Source: Lentzea tibetensis
Lineage (GTDB): Bacteria; Actinomycetota; Actinomycetes; Mycobacteriales; Pseudonocardiaceae
Direction: 5' to 3'
Assembly: GCF_007845675.1 (NCBI RefSeq)
Contig: NZ_VOBR01000011.1
Coordinates: 203,155 to 267,154, forward strand
Length of the DNA stretch: 64,000 nt
Shown one piece after another: positions 13,670-23,086 of the stretch. A program made the translations under genes and the position numbers. Every line of letters begins with the position of its first letter. The first letter of the stretch is position 1. The notes beneath the pieces are model-generated. The model did not search any database and had not been told where the DNA came from. It saw only the letters and a list, made by a program, of their open reading frames with translations.

Positions 13670-15682
13670 CTACCCGGACTCCGGGCGGTCGGTGATGGTG
13701 AGGACCAGTCCGGAGTCCGCGGCGGTGACGGTGACGTGCTGGCCACCGTGCAGCTCACCGGAGAGCAGTGCGCGCGACAGCAGCCGGTCCAGCTCCCTGC
13801 CGATGGTGCGGCGCAACGGGCGGGCGCCGTGCTCGGGTGCGTAGCCGCGCGCCGCCAACCAGTCGACGGCCTGCTCGTCCACGTCCAGCGTGACGTCCTG
13901 TTCGCGCAGGCGCTGGCGGGTGGAGTCGAGGAGGAGCTCGGTGATCTGGCGCAGCTGGCCCGCGTCCAGTCCGCGGAACAGGAGCACCTCGTCGAGGCGG
14001 TTGAGGAACTCGGGGCGGAAGTAGCGGCGGACGGCGGCCATCAGCCGCTCGCGCAGGTGCTCCACCGGAACACCGGACGTGGCCGCGGCGAGCAGCTGGT
14101 CGGCGCCGATGTTGCTGGTCATGATGATCACCGTGTTGGCGAAGTCGGTGGTGCGCCCCTGCGCGTCCGTGAGCCGCCCGGCGTCCAGCACCTGCAGCAG
14201 TGTGTTGAAGACGTCGCCGTGCGCCTTCTCGATCTCGTCCAGCAGCAGCACCGAGTACGGCGTGCGGCGGACCGCGCCGGTGAGCTGGCCCGCGTCCTCG
14301 TAGCCGACGTATCCCGGTGGCGCGCCGGTCAGCCGGGTCACCGCGTGCTGCTGGGCGAACTCGCTCATGTCGAACCGGATGAGCCGGTCCTGCGAGCCGT
14401 AGAGCGCCTCGGCGAGTGCTCGCGCGACCTCGGTCTTGCCCACCCCGGTCGGGCCGAGGAAGAGGAAGGACCCGATCGGCCGGTGGGGGTGCTTGAGGCC
14501 GGCCCGGCCCTGGCGGACCGCGTCGGCCACCGCCTCGACCGCCTCGTCCTGTCCGACGATCCGCCGGTGCAGGTGGTCCTCCAGGTGCAGCAGCCGGTGC
14601 CGCTCGGCCTCGGTCAGCTGGGCGACCGGGATGCCGGTGCTGCGGGACACGACGTCGGCGACGTCGTGCGGACCGACCTCCGGTGCGTCGGCCACCGCGG
14701 CACGGGCCGCCGCCAGCTCGGCGACCGCGCGGTCGAGTTCGTCGTCGAGCCGGTGCACGTCCTCGCCCTCGGCGGCGAACCTGTCCCGCTCGAGGCGTTT
14801 CACCCGCTGCTCCAGGCGATCCGGGTCCGGTGCCGCGGACTTCTCCCGCAGCCGGACTCGCGCCCCCGCGCGGTCGACGAGGTCGATCGCCTTGTCCGGC
14901 AGGAACCGGTCGGTGACGTAGCGGGCGGACAGCTCCACGGCGGAGACGAGCGCCTCGTCGGTGTAGCGCACGCCGTGGTGCGCCTCGTACCGGTCGCGCA
15001 GGCCGCGGAGGATGGCGATGGTCTCCTCGGTCGACGGCTCGGCGACCACGACCGGCTGGAAACGCCGCTCCAGCGCGGCATCCCTGGCGATGTGCCGCCG
15101 GTAGTCCTCGACCGTGGTCGCCCCGATGACCTGGAGCCTGCCGTCGGTCAGCGCGGGCTTGAGCATGTTCGCGGCGTCCATCGTCGCGCCCTCGGCGCTG
15201 CCCGCGCCCACGACGGTGTGCAGCTCGTCGATGAACAGCACGACCATCCGGTCGGTCGCCACCACCTCGTCGATGACGCCGCGCAGGCGTTCCTCGAACT
15301 CGCCGCGGTACTTCGACCCGGCGACCATGCCCGCCAGATCCAGTGAGATGAGCCGCCGTCCGCTGAGGGTGGCGGGTACCTCGCCGCGCGCCATCCGGGT
15401 GGCGATGCCCTCGACGATGGCGGTCTTGCCCACGCCGGGATCGCCGATCAGGACGGGGTTGTTCTTCGTCCGCCGCGACAGCACCTCGAGCACCTCGTCG
15501 ACGACGTCGTCGCGGCCGACCACGGGATCGAGCAGCCCGTCCCTGGCGGCGGCCGTGAGGTCCCTGCCGAAGTGGTCGGTCCGCCGGGTCGTGGATCGGG
15601 GCTGTCCCAGCTTTCCGAAGAGCTCGCCGACGAGGTCCTCGAGCGAGTTGGATCCGAAACCGAACACCCAGTCGTCCGCCAT
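13670..15682 (-). CDS. ClpC/ClpB-like AAA+ unfoldase without N-domain
   Basis: 670 residues from the ATG at 15682 with AGGAGG nine bases upstream; the frame is open further but that extension has shadow composition. Two AAA+ modules are present. The first has Walker A GDPGVGKT and Walker B FIDELHT; the second has GPTGVGKT and [10 protein letters not shown], and a C-terminal D2-small domain follows. A short coiled linker (about residues 300-360) replaces the long ClpB middle domain. The protein starts directly in a short linker before D1, so the double Clp_N repeat of ClpC/ClpB is missing and the length is about 180 residues below normal. Such proteins are often auxiliary Clp ATPases in actinomycetes, probably with different adaptor use. 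Confidence 0.9.
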   Translation of the reverse strand: MADDWVFGFGSNSLEDLVGELFGKLGQPRSTTRRTDHFGRDLTAAARDGLLDPVVGRDDVVDEVLEVLSRRTKNNPVLIGDPGVGKTAIVEGIATRMARGEVPATLSGRRLISLDLAGMVAGSKYRGEFEERLRGVIDEVVATDRMVVLFIDELHTVVGAGSAEGATMDAANMLKPALTDGRLQVIGATTVEDYRRHIARDAALERRFQPVVVAEPSTEETIAILRGLRDRYEAHHGVRYTDEALVSAVELSARYVTDRFLPDKAIDLVDRAGARVRLREKSAAPDPDRLEQRVKRLERDRFAAEGEDVHRLDDELDRAVAELAAARAAVADAPEVGPHDVADVVSRSTGIPVAQLTEAERHRLLHLEDHLHRRIVGQDEAVEAVADAVRQGRAGLKHPHRPIGSFLFLGPTGVGKTEVARALAEALYGSQDRLIRFDMSEFAQQHAVTRLTGAPPGYVGYEDAGQLTGAVRRTPYSVLLLDEIEKAHGDVFNTLLQVLDAGRLTDAQGRTTDFANTVIIMTSNIGADQLLAAATSGVPVEHLRERLMAAVRRYFRPEFLNRLDEVLLFRGLDAGQLRQITELLLDSTRQRLREQDVTLDVDEQAVDWLAARGYAPEHGARPLRRTIGRELDRLLSRALLSGELHGGQHVTVTAADSGLVLTITDRPESG

Positions 15683-15726
15683 CGCAAACCGCCTCCTGTA
15701 CTCGATCCTCCGCCTTTCGGCGCGGA

Positions 15727-16347
15727 TCAGAAGAGCCGGTCGAAGACGATCAGCCCGCCCAGCAACAGGACGACGCTCACCGCCGCGCCGAACAGCTCGA
15801 CCAGCGCCAGCCGGTGCCGCGCCCAGCGGACGAACGACAGGTTCACCGCGACGTGCGCCACGGCGGTGGCGAGCACCCACCACGGCCCGGCGGCGACGAG
15901 CAGGGTGGCGCCGAGGTGCAGCGCCGCGGCCGTCGTGCCGCGCACACCGCTGTGCGCCGGGTGCGTGCTGGCGACCCCGCCCTGCGACCGCAGCAGCTCG
16001 GCCGCGTCCCGCTTCATGGGCCACCGGAACTGCGCGAGCCGGGTGGCCCCGGTGAACACCAGCTCCGCCAGCGCCCACCCGAAGCCGGCCCACAACGCGG
16101 GCGCGAACCCGCTGACGCCGATCAGGACCAGGCCCAGCCGCACCAGCTCGTCCGTCACGCCCGAGCTGGCCGCGAGGATCGTCCGGCCGCGCTGCGGATC
16201 CCGCAGCCTGCCCGCCGACGCGATCGTCGGCACCCGCGCGGCCAGCGCGACCAGCCAGCCGAGCACACCGAGCACTGCCGCACCGGACTCGGTGAGGCCG
16301 AGCGGCACCGCCAGCGCGATGGCGAGCAGCACGAGTACGACCGACAC
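15727..16347 (-). CDS. Multi-pass membrane protein of unknown function
   Basis: 206 residues from a GTG at 16347, the only plausible start before an in-frame stop near 16450. Hydrophobicity suggests five or six transmembrane helices, including residues about 2-22, 28-40, 70-95, 140-165 and 183-204. A loop with [12 protein letters not shown] lies between the third and fourth. I recognise no family. It lies 44 bp downstream of nothing on its strand but just ahead of the ClpC-like gene, so it could be co-transcribed with it. The next gene upstream on the same strand is a 75-residue hypothetical. Confidence 0.65.
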   Translation of the reverse strand: MSVVLVLLAIALAVPLGLTESGAAVLGVLGWLVALAARVPTIASAGRLRDPQRGRTILAASSGVTDELVRLGLVLIGVSGFAPALWAGFGWALAELVFTGATRLAQFRWPMKRDAAELLRSQGGVASTHPAHSGVRGTTAAALHLGATLLVAAGPWWVLATAVAHVAVNLSFVRWARHRLALVELFGAAVSVVLLLGGLIVFDRLF

Positions 16348-16461
16348 GACGACAACGCCCGCGCGGATCCTGCCGCCGACCGGAGCCGCGCCCAGGTCGG
16401 TGGTGCCGCTGCGTGCCGCCGGCTCTTCGATGCCCTCACCCTACGCGGACGGTGTGCTCGC

Positions 16462-16689
16462 TCACCGGTTGGAGCGCGGGAACCTGCCGTCCCGGCTGCC
16501 CAATGCGACCAGGTCGGTGTACTGGGACTGCCAGGACCGCTCGGTGGCCAGCAGGTCGGCGAGCAGTTGCACCCAGTCGGCGTCGAGCGGTGGCCCCGCC
16601 GTGGCGAGGTGCCGCCGCGTCTCCTCACGGGCTTTGAGCCACTCGGCCAACGTGGTGTCGAGCACGGGCCCGCCCGCTTCATCCGGCAT
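16462..16689 (-). CDS. Small acidic hypothetical protein
   Basis: 75 residues from the ATG at 16689 (MPDEAGGPVLDTTLAEWLK). The frame stays open to 16842, but the extension overlaps the divergent gene's leader and looks like shadow sequence. It is predicted to be soluble and mostly helical, with WLKAREETRRHL and DWVQLLADLLATERSW as amphipathic helices. No family is recognised. It is divergent from the gene at 16856 and could be a small helical partner protein. Confidence 0.5.
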   Translation of the reverse strand: MPDEAGGPVLDTTLAEWLKAREETRRHLATAGPPLDADWVQLLADLLATERSWQSQYTDLVALGSRDGRFPRSNR

Positions 16690-16855
16690 GCGCTGACCGT
16701 ACTCCCGGTGGGAACGCCCGAGCCCGGACCGATCAGCCGCGCGGGGGAGCCCGATGGTCGTGAGTCCTGCTGGGACGTCCAATCGAGACGGTCTTGCCAG
16801 CGCACATGCCTTGTTCACTAAGGTGAGCCCGGGAGAGATCATCGAGGGGGCTCCG

Positions 16856-17209
16856 GTGACCGACGAGACACGTCCGTCCGCGCTGACCGCCCAGGAGGTC
16901 GCGCACCGCTACGGCGAGTTCCTGAAGAGCCGGGGTTTCGCCCTGCGCCGGGCAGCGGACGAGCTGGGGTTCACGGCCGCCGGTGACGGCGCCAGCCACA
17001 CGGTCGTCGTCGTGGACGGCAGGCTGACCGACGCCGCGGTCACGGAGCTCGCCGAACAGGCGAACCGGGTCGTGGTCGTGCTGTCCGGTGCGATCGAACG
17101 GCCGGTCGTCCACCACCTGACGGTGTCGGGCGTGCGGGTCGTGTGGTGGAACGGCACCATCTGGAACGGCTCGGGAACGGCCTACGCGGCCGGCCTCACC
17201 ACCGCCTGA
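16856..17209 (+). CDS. Hypothetical protein, 117 residues
   Basis: The GTG at 16856 is preferred because GAGGGGG lies six bases upstream; the frame remains open to 16754 without a better signal. Residues 10-40 look helical, and the remainder alternates strands (SHTVVVVDGRL, ANRVVVVLSGAI, GVRVVWWNGTIW), like a small alpha/beta domain related in outline to restriction-endonuclease-like or TIR-like sensor folds; this is only a resemblance in strand order. It ends 22 bp before the sirtuin gene on the same strand, so the two may be co-transcribed. Confidence 0.6.
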   Translation: MTDETRPSALTAQEVAHRYGEFLKSRGFALRRAADELGFTAAGDGASHTVVVVDGRLTDAAVTELAEQANRVVVVLSGAIERPVVHHLTVSGVRVVWWNGTIWNGSGTAYAAGLTTA

Positions 17210-17231
17210 CCTCGAGTCTGCGTAACCTCGA

Positions 17232-18110
17232 GTGGTGCGGACCCGACCCACCCTCAGCTGGTCGCCGACCGGCCCACCGCTGCCGCGCACGACGGACCTC
17301 GCCGAGGTGGTCCCGATCGTCGCGGGCGGTCGCGTGGTCGTGCTGAGCGGCGCCGGGCTGTCCACCGAGTCGGGCATCCCGGACTACCGCGGCGCGACCG
17401 GCAGCCTGCGCAGGCACACGCCGATGACCTACGAGGAGTTCCGGTCGAGCCCGGACGGCAGGCGCCGCTACTGGGCCCGCAGCCACCTCGGCTGGCGCAC
17501 GATCGCCCGCGCACGCCCCAACGACGGCCACCGCGCCGTCACCGCCTTGGGGGACAAGGGTTTCCTGGCCGGCGTGATCACCCAGAACGTCGACGGGCTG
17601 CACCAGGCAGCGGGCACCTCCGACCCGGTGGAGCTGCACGGCAGCCTCGACCGGGTGCTGTGCCTGGACTGCCGGCGCACCAGCCCGCGCGAGGAGCTCG
17701 ACCGCAGGCTCCGTGCCGCCAACCCCGGTTTCGAGGGCGGCGGCGGCCGGATCAACCCGGACGGCGACGTCGAGGTGCCGGACGCGCTCGTGCGCACGTT
17801 CCGCGTCGTCGAGTGCCGCGACTGCGGCGGAACGCTGAAGCCGGACGTCGTGTTCTTCGGCGAGAACGTGCCACCGGGGCGCGTCGCGCAGTGCCGTGGC
17901 CTCGTCGGGGCGGCCGGCGCGCTGCTGGTGCTCGGCTCGTCGTTGACGGTCATGTCGGGGTTGCGGTTCGTGCGGCACGCGGCGGAGGCCGGGGTGCCGG
18001 TGGTGATCGTCAACCGGGGCGAGACGCGCGGCGACGCCTACGCGTCCGTGCGCGTCGACCTGCCGCTGGGCAGCGCGCTGACCGAGCTGACGCGCCGGTT
18101 GTCAGCCTGA
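17232..18110 (+). CDS. Sirtuin, NAD-dependent protein deacylase
   Basis: 292 residues. All sirtuin landmarks are visible: GAGLSTESGIPDYRG for NAD binding, TQNVDGLH, catalytic His136 in ELHGSL, a four-cysteine zinc site (CLDC and CRDC), GTLKPDVVFFGE, and GSSLTV near the C-terminus. The product is expected to remove acyl groups from lysines in a cytoplasmic protein-modification role. It starts with two in-frame GTG codons; the first is given. The 3' end overlaps the convergent gene at 18102 by 9 bp. Confidence 0.95.
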   Translation: MVRTRPTLSWSPTGPPLPRTTDLAEVVPIVAGGRVVVLSGAGLSTESGIPDYRGATGSLRRHTPMTYEEFRSSPDGRRRYWARSHLGWRTIARARPNDGHRAVTALGDKGFLAGVITQNVDGLHQAAGTSDPVELHGSLDRVLCLDCRRTSPREELDRRLRAANPGFEGGGGRINPDGDVEVPDALVRTFRVVECRDCGGTLKPDVVFFGENVPPGRVAQCRGLVGAAGALLVLGSSLTVMSGLRFVRHAAEAGVPVVIVNRGETRGDAYASVRVDLPLGSALTELTRRLSA

Positions 18111-18554
18111 GGACGCGTCCTGTTGTGCCCACAGGGTCAGCACGACGGCGACGACGAACACCTGCGTCGGCAGCGGCAGCGTGGGCAGCTCTGCCACCGC
18201 GTTGCTGCTCAACGGGCCCACCCGCCGCACCGACCCGACGGGCTGTCCGTCGCTGAGGAGCTGCTGCGCCGTCGACCACCACGCGGCGCGCTGGAACCGG
18301 TAGGTCCGGCCGTCCGCGGTGACCGTCCAGTCCTTGCGGCCCACCCGGTCCGCCTCCGCGACGACGGCGCCGGTCTCGTCGGTCATCTGGTAGCGCCTGC
18401 CCATGGGGCTGGCCTTCACGTCGAAGCGGCGGCCGTCGAGCTCGAGGGTGCCGCCGGTGCTCCAGAACCTGCCGTCCCACGACGCGAGCGGCATCCCGTC
18501 CGCCGCGAGCTCGTAGCGGTTGCGGAACAAGCTGACTCTCTTGGCCTCCAGCAC
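18102..18554 (-). CDS. Hypothetical protein, LURP-one-like with C-terminal membrane anchor
   Basis: 150 residues. The central region is a run of short beta strands (ELDGRRFDVKASPMGRRYQMTD, then KDWTVTADGRTYRFQR) that resembles the beta barrel of LURP-one/scramblase-like proteins. A hydrophobic segment at about residues 128-146 could anchor it in the membrane. The function is unknown. It is divergent from the YdcF-like membrane protein gene 44 bp away and convergent with the sirtuin gene. Confidence 0.65.
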   Translation of the reverse strand: MLEAKRVSLFRNRYELAADGMPLASWDGRFWSTGGTLELDGRRFDVKASPMGRRYQMTDETGAVVAEADRVGRKDWTVTADGRTYRFQRAAWWSTAQQLLSDGQPVGSVRRVGPLSSNAVAELPTLPLPTQVFVVAVVLTLWAQQDASSG

Positions 18555-18598
18555 ATGTCCAGCCTACGGCGCCGGAACGGTCAACGGACCGGATCACC

Positions 18599-19609
18599 GT
18601 GTGGAACGCTGGTCCCGTGCTGATCGGGATGCTCGTCGTCGTGCCCGCCACCTTCTTCGTGGTCGGGATGATCCGCGACCGCCGCAGGCTGAGCAACGCG
18701 ATCTGGCTGGGACTGACGCTGCTCATGTTGCTGCCGTTGCTGGCGGCGGGCAGCAGGGACGTCTGGTGGCTCGGCATCGCGTCGGTCGTCGGCGCGCTGG
18801 TGGCGGTGCTCGCGGTGGCGCTGCTGCCGTGGGCGCTGGTGGCCAACGGCGTGGTGATGCTGCGCCGCGAGGGACGCAGCATCGGCAACCTGCTGTCGCT
18901 GCTGGCCGGACTCGCGCTGCTCGGCGCGATGGTGTTCTTCGTCTGGGCGATCGGGCGGGAGAACGCGTGGCTGCGCGGATCGGCCATCGGCCTGTTCCTG
19001 GTGTGCGGGTACGTGGCGTTCCTGTTCGTCAGCCTGCTGCTGTACTCGGTGCTCTACGGCCGCACCGGGCGGCGCAGCGGGTTCGACGGGATCCTCGTGC
19101 TCGGCGCCGGGCTGATGGGCGACCAGGTGCCGCCGCTGCTGGCGAGCAGGCTCGACCGCGCCCGCGAGCTGTACGAGCGGGAGGTCGCCGACGACCGGGA
19201 GCCGCTCATCGTGGTGTCCGGCGGGCGGGGTGAGGACGAGGACGTGTCGGAGGCGTTCGCCATGCGCGAGTACCTCGTCGAGCGGGACGTGCCCGAGTCC
19301 CGGATCGTGCTGGAGGACCAGGCGCGCACGACCGAGGAGAACCTGCGCTACACCAGGGAGCTGCTCGACGAGCGCGGCCTGACCGGGCGGCTGGTCGCGG
19401 TCACCAACAACTACCACGTGTTCCGCACCGCGGTGCTGTCGCGGAAGCTGCGGCTGCGGCTGGAGGTCGTCGGCTCGCCGACCGCGTGGTACTTCGTGCC
19501 GAGTGCGTTCCTGCGCGAGTTCGCGGCGCTGCTCGCCCGCAACCCGTTCGTGCACGGGACCGCCGCGTCGCTGCTGTTCGCGGCAGGTCTGGTGCTCGCG
19601 CACGCCTAG
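18599..19609 (+). CDS. YdcF/SanA-like DUF218 membrane protein
   Basis: 336 residues. Four or five transmembrane helices occupy residues about 8-150 and a last one lies at about 318-334. The DUF218 domain spans residues about 160-310 with the hallmarks ILVLGAGL, VVSGGRGEDEDVSEA, VLEDQARTTEENLRY and TNNYHVFRT. Members of this family (ElyC, SanA, YdcF) affect cell-envelope integrity or bind S-adenosylmethionine; the precise reaction is unknown. The long N-terminal membrane part is typical of actinobacterial members. It is followed 39 bp downstream by the DNA ligase gene. Confidence 0.88.
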   Translation: MWNAGPVLIGMLVVVPATFFVVGMIRDRRRLSNAIWLGLTLLMLLPLLAAGSRDVWWLGIASVVGALVAVLAVALLPWALVANGVVMLRREGRSIGNLLSLLAGLALLGAMVFFVWAIGRENAWLRGSAIGLFLVCGYVAFLFVSLLLYSVLYGRTGRRSGFDGILVLGAGLMGDQVPPLLASRLDRARELYEREVADDREPLIVVSGGRGEDEDVSEAFAMREYLVERDVPESRIVLEDQARTTEENLRYTRELLDERGLTGRLVAVTNNYHVFRTAVLSRKLRLRLEVVGSPTAWYFVPSAFLREFAALLARNPFVHGTAASLLFAAGLVLAHA

Positions 19610-19648
19610 CCCGAGCGGGATCGGGGGACTTGGCCGACACTGGCCATT

Positions 19649-20556
19649 GTGGACCTGATCCGCCCCATGCTGGCCACGCCGGGCGAGCTCCCGGACACCG
19701 ACGGTTGGGCTTTCGAGTTCAAGTGGGACGGTGTCCGCGCCATCACCTACGTCCAGAATGGACTGGTCGAGGTCGTCAGCCGCAACGACCGCGCCATCAC
19801 CAACACCTACCCGGAACTCCGCGCCACCGGGCGACTACCGGACGTCGTGCTCGACGGTGAGATCGTCGCACTGGACCAGGGCAGGCCGAGCTTCGAACGC
19901 CTCCAACTGCGGATGCACGTGGCACGGCCCGCGCAGGACGCGATCCGCAAGGTCCCGGTCGCCTACTACGTGTTCGACCTGCTGCACCTCAAAGGCGACT
20001 CGCTGGTCCACCTGCCGTACGCCGAACGCCGGAAAGCGTTGGAGTCACTGGGAATCGACTTCCCCGAGGTGCGGGTTCCGCCCAGCTTCACCGACACCGA
20101 CGGCGAGCTGGTGCTGGCCAGCGCGAAGGAGCACCAGCTCGAAGGCGTGATCGCCAAGCGGGTCCACGCGCAGTACGAGCCGGGCAAGCGGTCCAGGGCG
20201 TGGGTCAAGGTGCCGCTGGTGCAGACGCAGGAGGTCGTCATCGGCGGCTGGCTGCCGGGGGAGGGCCGCCGCGCGGGCACGATCGGCTCGCTGCTCCTCG
20301 GCGTTCCCGACGCCGATGGACTGCGGTACGTGGGCAAGGTCGGCACCGGGTTCACCGACGCGATGCTGCGCGACCTGCAGCACCGGCTCACCCCGGCCGG
20401 CCGCAGCCCGTTCACCGAGACCCCCGGTGAGCGCAACGTGCGGTGGGTGACGCCGCGGCTGGTGGCGAGGTCGAGTTCCGCCAGTGGACCGGAGACGGCC
20501 GCCTGCGGCATTCCTCGTGGCGCGGACTGAGATCCGACAAGTCCTACGACGGCTGA
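19649..20556 (+). CDS. ATP-dependent DNA ligase (LigD ligase-domain type), frameshifted near its 3' end
   Basis: The adenylation domain carries Lys25 in EFKWDGVR, then VLDGEIVA, and the end of the domain ([15 protein letters not shown]) leads into an OB fold (VVIGGW, GRVG-like YVGKVGTGF). The frame read from 19649 goes out of register at about 20461-20466 and stops at 20530 with an atypical tail. Inserting one G into the GGTGGC there continues the expected ending, with [18 protein letters not shown] and then GLRSDK, which stops at 20556. That piece contains motif VI, needed for enzyme adenylylation. Either the sequence lacks one base or the gene is inactivated. Stand-alone ligases of this type act in DNA repair or end joining. 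The corrected end overlaps the convergent sigma gene. Confidence 0.85.
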
Positions 20557-21722
20557 ACGGCGGAGAGCTTGCGGCGCAACAGGTCGCGGTCGGCGGAGTT
20601 GGTGCTGAGCGCGATCGCCTCTGCGTAGGCGGCCGCGGCCTCGTCCGGACGTCCCAGGCGGGTCAGCAGGTCCGCGCGCACGGCGTGGAACAGGTGGTAG
20701 CGGGGGAGGTCCAGCGCGTCGACCAACCCCAGCCCGACGCCGGGGCCCTCGACCTCCGCGACGGCGATCGCCCGGTTCAGCGCGACGACCGGCGTCGGCG
20801 TGAACAGCAGCAGCTGGTCGTACAGCTGGACGATCTGCCGCCAGTCACTCGAGTCGCTGTGGACCGCGTTGATCGCGGCCTGGATCTGGTACGGGCCCGG
20901 CTGGTCGCGCCGCAGGCACCGGCGCACGATGCCCTGCCCCTCGGCGATCAGCTCCCGGTCCCACTTCGAGCGGTCCTGGTCGGCCAGCAGCACCAGCGAC
21001 CCGTCCGGCGCGGTGCGGGCCCGCTGCCGCGACGACGTCAGCAGCATCAGCGCGAGCAGACCGAACACCTCGGGCTCGTCCGGCATCAACGACGCCAGCG
21101 CGCGGGTCAGTCGGACCGCCTCCGCGCACAGGTCCTCGCGCAGCGCGCTGTAGCCCTCGTTGTAGATCAGGTACAGCACCGCGAGCACGGCCCGCAGACG
21201 GGCGGGCAGGTCCGCGTCGGACGGCACGCGGTAGGGGATGCCCGCCGCGCGGATCTTGTTCTTGGCGCGCACGATCCGTTGCGCCATCGTCGACTCCGGT
21301 ACCAGGAACGCCTGCGCGATCTCGGGCGTGGTCAGTCCGCCGAGCAGTCGCAGCGTCAGCGCGACCTGCGCGGCTGTGGACAGCGAGGGGTGGCAGCAGG
21401 TGAAGATGAGCCGAAGCCGTTCGTCGCGCACCGGACCCTCCTCCACGTCCTCTTCCTGTGCGTGCAGCAGAAGCGCCTGTGCCTGCCGATCGTCCCGAGT
21501 GGACTCGCGGCGCAACCGGTCGATGCCCCGGCGCCGGGCGGCCGTGATGATCCAGCCCGCCGGTGACGGCGGCGGTCCGTCGACGGGCCACCGCTCCACG
21601 GCGACGGCGAACGCGTCCTGAACCGCCTCCTCGGCGACGTCGATGTCGCCGAAGACGCGGATCAGGACTGCGACCGCCCGGCCGTACTCGGCGCGGAAGA
21701 CCTGCGCGACGTCCGGGGACAC
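20544..21722 (-). CDS. ECF RNA polymerase sigma factor, ECF42-like with long C-terminal extension
   Basis: 392 residues from the GTG at 21722, two bases after the stop of the YciI gene. The N-terminal 170 residues contain sigma2 ([30 protein letters not shown]) and sigma4 ([31 protein letters not shown]). About 200 further residues form a helical TPR-like extension ([26 protein letters not shown]). This architecture, with a neighbouring DGPF/YciI protein, defines the ECF42 group. Those sigma factors lack a classical anti-sigma and need the C-terminal extension for activity. The target promoters are unknown. Confidence 0.9.
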   Translation of the reverse strand: MSPDVAQVFRAEYGRAVAVLIRVFGDIDVAEEAVQDAFAVAVERWPVDGPPPSPAGWIITAARRRGIDRLRRESTRDDRQAQALLLHAQEEDVEEGPVRDERLRLIFTCCHPSLSTAAQVALTLRLLGGLTTPEIAQAFLVPESTMAQRIVRAKNKIRAAGIPYRVPSDADLPARLRAVLAVLYLIYNEGYSALREDLCAEAVRLTRALASLMPDEPEVFGLLALMLLTSSRQRARTAPDGSLVLLADQDRSKWDRELIAEGQGIVRRCLRRDQPGPYQIQAAINAVHSDSSDWRQIVQLYDQLLLFTPTPVVALNRAIAVAEVEGPGVGLGLVDALDLPRYHLFHAVRADLLTRLGRPDEAAAAYAEAIALSTNSADRDLLRRKLSAVQPS

Positions 21723-21724
21723 GC

Positions 21725-22078
21725 TCAGTGCACGCCCTCGAACGGCCGCACCTCGATGGGAAGCGTGATCGCCGCAGCCGCCTTGCCCGCCCACTTCAGT
21801 GCGGCGTCGAGGTCGGGCACCTCGATGATCGTGAACCCGCCGATGTGCTCCTTGCCCTCGGCGAACGGGCCGTCGGTCAGCAGCACCTCACCGTCGGCGA
21901 CCCGCACGACGGTCGAGGTGGCGGGGTGGGCGAGCGGGCTCCCGAACACCCACACGCCCGCGTCCTTCATGTCCTGGTTCAGCGCGTCGACGTTCTTCAT
22001 CACCTGCTCCATCTCGAACCCGGTGGGGATGTCGCCGGGTTCGTGGGCGGGCTCGATCACGTTGAGCAGGTACTGCAT
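21725..22078 (-). CDS. YciI-family (DGPF) protein, partner of the ECF sigma factor
   Basis: 117 residues with the YciI-like fold. It opens with [14 protein letters not shown] and contains the [22 protein letters not shown] segment from which the DGPF name comes; ALKWAGKAA helices follow. It is translationally linked to the ECF42-like sigma gene downstream. The pairing is conserved across actinobacteria, but the chemical role of the DGPF protein is not established. Confidence 0.9.
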   Translation of the reverse strand: MQYLLNVIEPAHEPGDIPTGFEMEQVMKNVDALNQDMKDAGVWVFGSPLAHPATSTVVRVADGEVLLTDGPFAEGKEHIGGFTIIEVPDLDAALKWAGKAAAAITLPIEVRPFEGVH

Positions 22079-22120
22079 GGCTGCCTCCTCGGTTCGTCTT
22101 TCACCCTCTACACGAACGGC

Positions 22121-23065
22121 TCACGGCCGGATCGACACGTCCGCGGAGAATTTCTCCATCGCCGTCCGCATGGCCAGCCGCCGCTCGTCGGTGACCTGGT
22201 GGCCGGTGTTGCGCAACGGCACCAGCTCGGCGTCCGGCCACCGCTGCGCCAGCTCCCACGCGGTGTCGAACGGGCAGCTCAGGTCCAGCCTGCCGTGCAC
22301 GAGCACGCCGGGGATGCCCGCGAGCAGGTGTGCGTCGCGGATCAGCTGACCTTCCTCCAGCCACGCACCGTTCGCGCAGTAGTGGGAGGTGATCCGGGCG
22401 AACGCGACCAGCCCGTCGGGGTCCTTGTCGCTGTACATGTTCGGTTTCGCGGCCGGTTCGAGCGACACGACGGTGTCCTCCCACCGGCACCACTCGTGCA
22501 CGGCCCGCAGTCGCACCTCGTCGTCCGGCGAGCTCGTCAGCGAGGCGTACCCGGCGATGACGTCACCGGTGGGCACGAGAGCGCGGAACCGCGCGTACTC
22601 CTCGGGGAAGAACCGCGCCGCGCCCCGGTACAACCAGTCGCTCTCGGTGCGCCTGCCGCTGGTGACCGCGGACATGACGATCTCCGACACGCGCTCGGGG
22701 TGCCGCTGCGCGTACGCGAGGATCAGCGTGCAGCCCCAGGAACCGCCGTACAGCAACCACTTGTCGATGCCGAGGTGCTCACGCAGCCGTTCCATGTCCT
22801 CGACCAGGTGCCACGTGGTGTTGACGCTCATGTCAACGGCCGGGTCGGACGCGTGCGGTGTGCTGCGCCCCGAGCCGCGCTGGTCGAACAGCACACCGCG
22901 GAAGCGCTGCTCGTCGAACGCGGCGCGCATGTTCGGGTTGCAGCCCGTGCCCGGCCCGCCGTGCACGAACAGCGCGGGTTTGCCGTCCGGGTTGCCGCAG
23001 GTCTCCCAGTACACCCGGTTGCCGTCACCGACGTCGAGCAGCCCGTGGTCGTACGGCTCGATCAT
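22121..23065 (-). CDS. pip: Proline iminopeptidase
   Basis: 314 residues, cytoplasmic, of the S33 alpha/beta-hydrolase family. HGGPGTG forms the oxyanion region, GGSWGCTL holds the nucleophilic Ser, HGRLDLSCP supplies the Asp, and GHQVTDERR holds the catalytic His. The DQRGSGRSTPH segment is typical of Pip. It removes N-terminal proline from peptides. The upstream side (23066-23100) is AT-richer than usual and contains GGGGA before the ATG, so it probably has its own promoter although the gene upstream is on the same strand. Confidence 0.92.
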   Translation of the reverse strand: MIEPYDHGLLDVGDGNRVYWETCGNPDGKPALFVHGGPGTGCNPNMRAAFDEQRFRGVLFDQRGSGRSTPHASDPAVDMSVNTTWHLVEDMERLREHLGIDKWLLYGGSWGCTLILAYAQRHPERVSEIVMSAVTSGRRTESDWLYRGAARFFPEEYARFRALVPTGDVIAGYASLTSSPDDEVRLRAVHEWCRWEDTVVSLEPAAKPNMYSDKDPDGLVAFARITSHYCANGAWLEEGQLIRDAHLLAGIPGVLVHGRLDLSCPFDTAWELAQRWPDAELVPLRNTGHQVTDERRLAMRTAMEKFSADVSIRP

Positions 23066-23086
23066 GTGAGTATCCCCACTATTACT

